Shown one piece after another: positions 18,306 through 19,028 of a stretch of 19,028 nucleotides of DNA. Where the stretch lies: the NCBI GenBank assembly GCA_038093975.1, contig JBBPTG010000371.1, positions 1-19,028 of the forward strand, read 5' to 3'. The position numbers were made by a program, and so were the translations under genes. This DNA is from Chalciporus piperatus (taxonomy: Eukaryota > Basidiomycota > Agaricomycetes > Boletales > Boletaceae). Below the pieces are notes generated by a model. It was not told the origin of the DNA. It was given only the letters and a program-made list of their open reading frames with translations, and made no database searches. Position 1 is the first letter of the stretch. The number at the start of each line of letters is the position of its first letter.

Positions 18306-18594
18306 CCTAATAATCTTACCCAGGATTCATGCCCATGAATCCGGGTGCGCGCATGCGCGCCGTGCGCGCCCGTGCGCGCCAGTATTTAAAGCATGCCAGT
18401 GCTTCCCAAAACACTCCAAATAGACAGTAATACCTTTGTTTAGACCCCCCCTGGCCTAGGAGAGTGAAAAATCGCAGATTTTGACCCCCCCCTCAACCCC
18501 TCATATATCCTCATATATCCTCTCCAATATGCCTTTTGACCCCCCAGAAACAGGGGTTGGGTCATGGTTGGATCAGGGTTATGGTTTACTCCCT
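18306..18594 (+). repeat. 289-bp repeat, right copy (LTR-like)
   Basis: Identical by eye to 12380-12668, offset 5926, same orientation. It includes the GCGCGCATGCGCGC palindrome (18347-18360) and TATTTAAA (18383-18390). Flanking bases differ from those of the first copy on both sides, so the repeat borders are sharp. Confidence 0.88.
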
Positions 18595-19028
18595 GCAAGA
18601 TATTGCAAACAAAAGTTAGGGGTGACGTTAGGGAAAGTTAGGGGCTAGCTGGGGACTAGCTGTGAATTGCTTCATTGAAGAAGTCAAGAGAGGGCTTCAT
18701 AGAAGATATGTGATGATAGTCATGAAACACATCCCAGATGATGCCTAGAATGAACCAAAAGAACAAAAATCTGGGTGTGCGCGTTGACGCGCACGGGCGC
18801 GCACTGTGCGCGCCTAACATCAAACATCACGTGCGCGCCTAATGTCAGTCTCTCCATTGAAGTGACCATGATACACATGACATCTACTTACTTCCCTTGA
18901 GATGCTTAGTCTGCTTCCATAGTTTGATATCATCAGGAAAAAAACCCCTATGCCATAACAGGCCATTTGTGCTATACTATTTCCTGATGATTGTACCATG
19001 TTGGAGAGTGCTTTAAGCATTGGTATAT
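18595..19028. other. Right edge, no gene; GC-rich and AT-rich hairpins
   Basis: No supported coding frame. A hairpin GTGCGCG-TTGA-CGCGCAC lies at 18777-18794, followed by more GCGCGC words like those in the 289-bp repeat. A perfect 12-bp inverted repeat (ATCATCAGGAAA / TTTCCTGATGAT) lies at 18929-18940 and 18980-18991. Confidence 0.5.

Noticed and set aside
12380..18594. A complete LTR retrotransposon
   Set aside because: No reverse transcriptase, integrase or gag-like frame lies between the repeats; the ends, primer site and purine tract are not LTR-like.

Overview
The window looks like nuclear DNA of a basidiomycete fungus, probably an Agaricomycete; I cannot name the species. The grounds are: short GT-AG introns of about 46-60 nt in most genes, a GATA regulator with the fungal two-finger plus cysteine-rich layout, a fungal-type NDC1 nucleoporin relic, a pyrimidine-rich tract before the best start codon, and abundant non-coding repeats.

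Layout. Positions 1-245 hold what looks like the last part of a gene on the + strand. A 2.2 kb gap follows and carries several GATA sites. Positions 2487-5393 hold the best gene: a three-exon, 766-residue siderophore/iron GATA repressor of the SRE/Urbs1 family with an intact finger, Cys-rich, finger, coiled-coil order. Positions 6396-7738 hold a three-exon gene for a 408-residue coiled-coil protein with four 14-residue tandem repeats; its function is unknown. Positions 8384-9286 (- strand) carry a broken C-terminal piece of a probable UBR-type E3 ubiquitin ligase. It lies head to head with a broken but almost full-length NDC1 nucleoporin gene (about 9301-11608, + strand) that has several frameshifts and an in-frame TGA. 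Both were probably genes that decayed in this copy.

From about 11.9 kb to the end the window is repeat territory. Two apparently identical 289-bp repeats (12380-12668 and 18306-18594) bracket 5.6 kb. Between them are: a 646-bp repeat A present twice (12673-13318 truncated, 14104-14749 complete and continuing into a small spliced gene ending at 15050); arrays of about 30-bp quasi-palindromes on both sides of that gene; a repeat B (from 13321 and from 17883) packed with a 17-bp palindrome GGCCGTCCWGGACGGCC and with AACCCTA-N3-TAGGGTT hairpins; and a satellite-like region D (15.8-17.9 kb).

How it fits together. The GATA gene looks intact and may be autoregulated, because GATA motifs lie upstream of it and inside its second intron. 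The element A gene, flanked by palindrome arrays and duplicated with mostly synonymous changes in one frame, is the best candidate for an undescribed mobile or selfish element. Its protein is not one I recognise. All splice models and family assignments come from reading the sequence by eye; no search was run.
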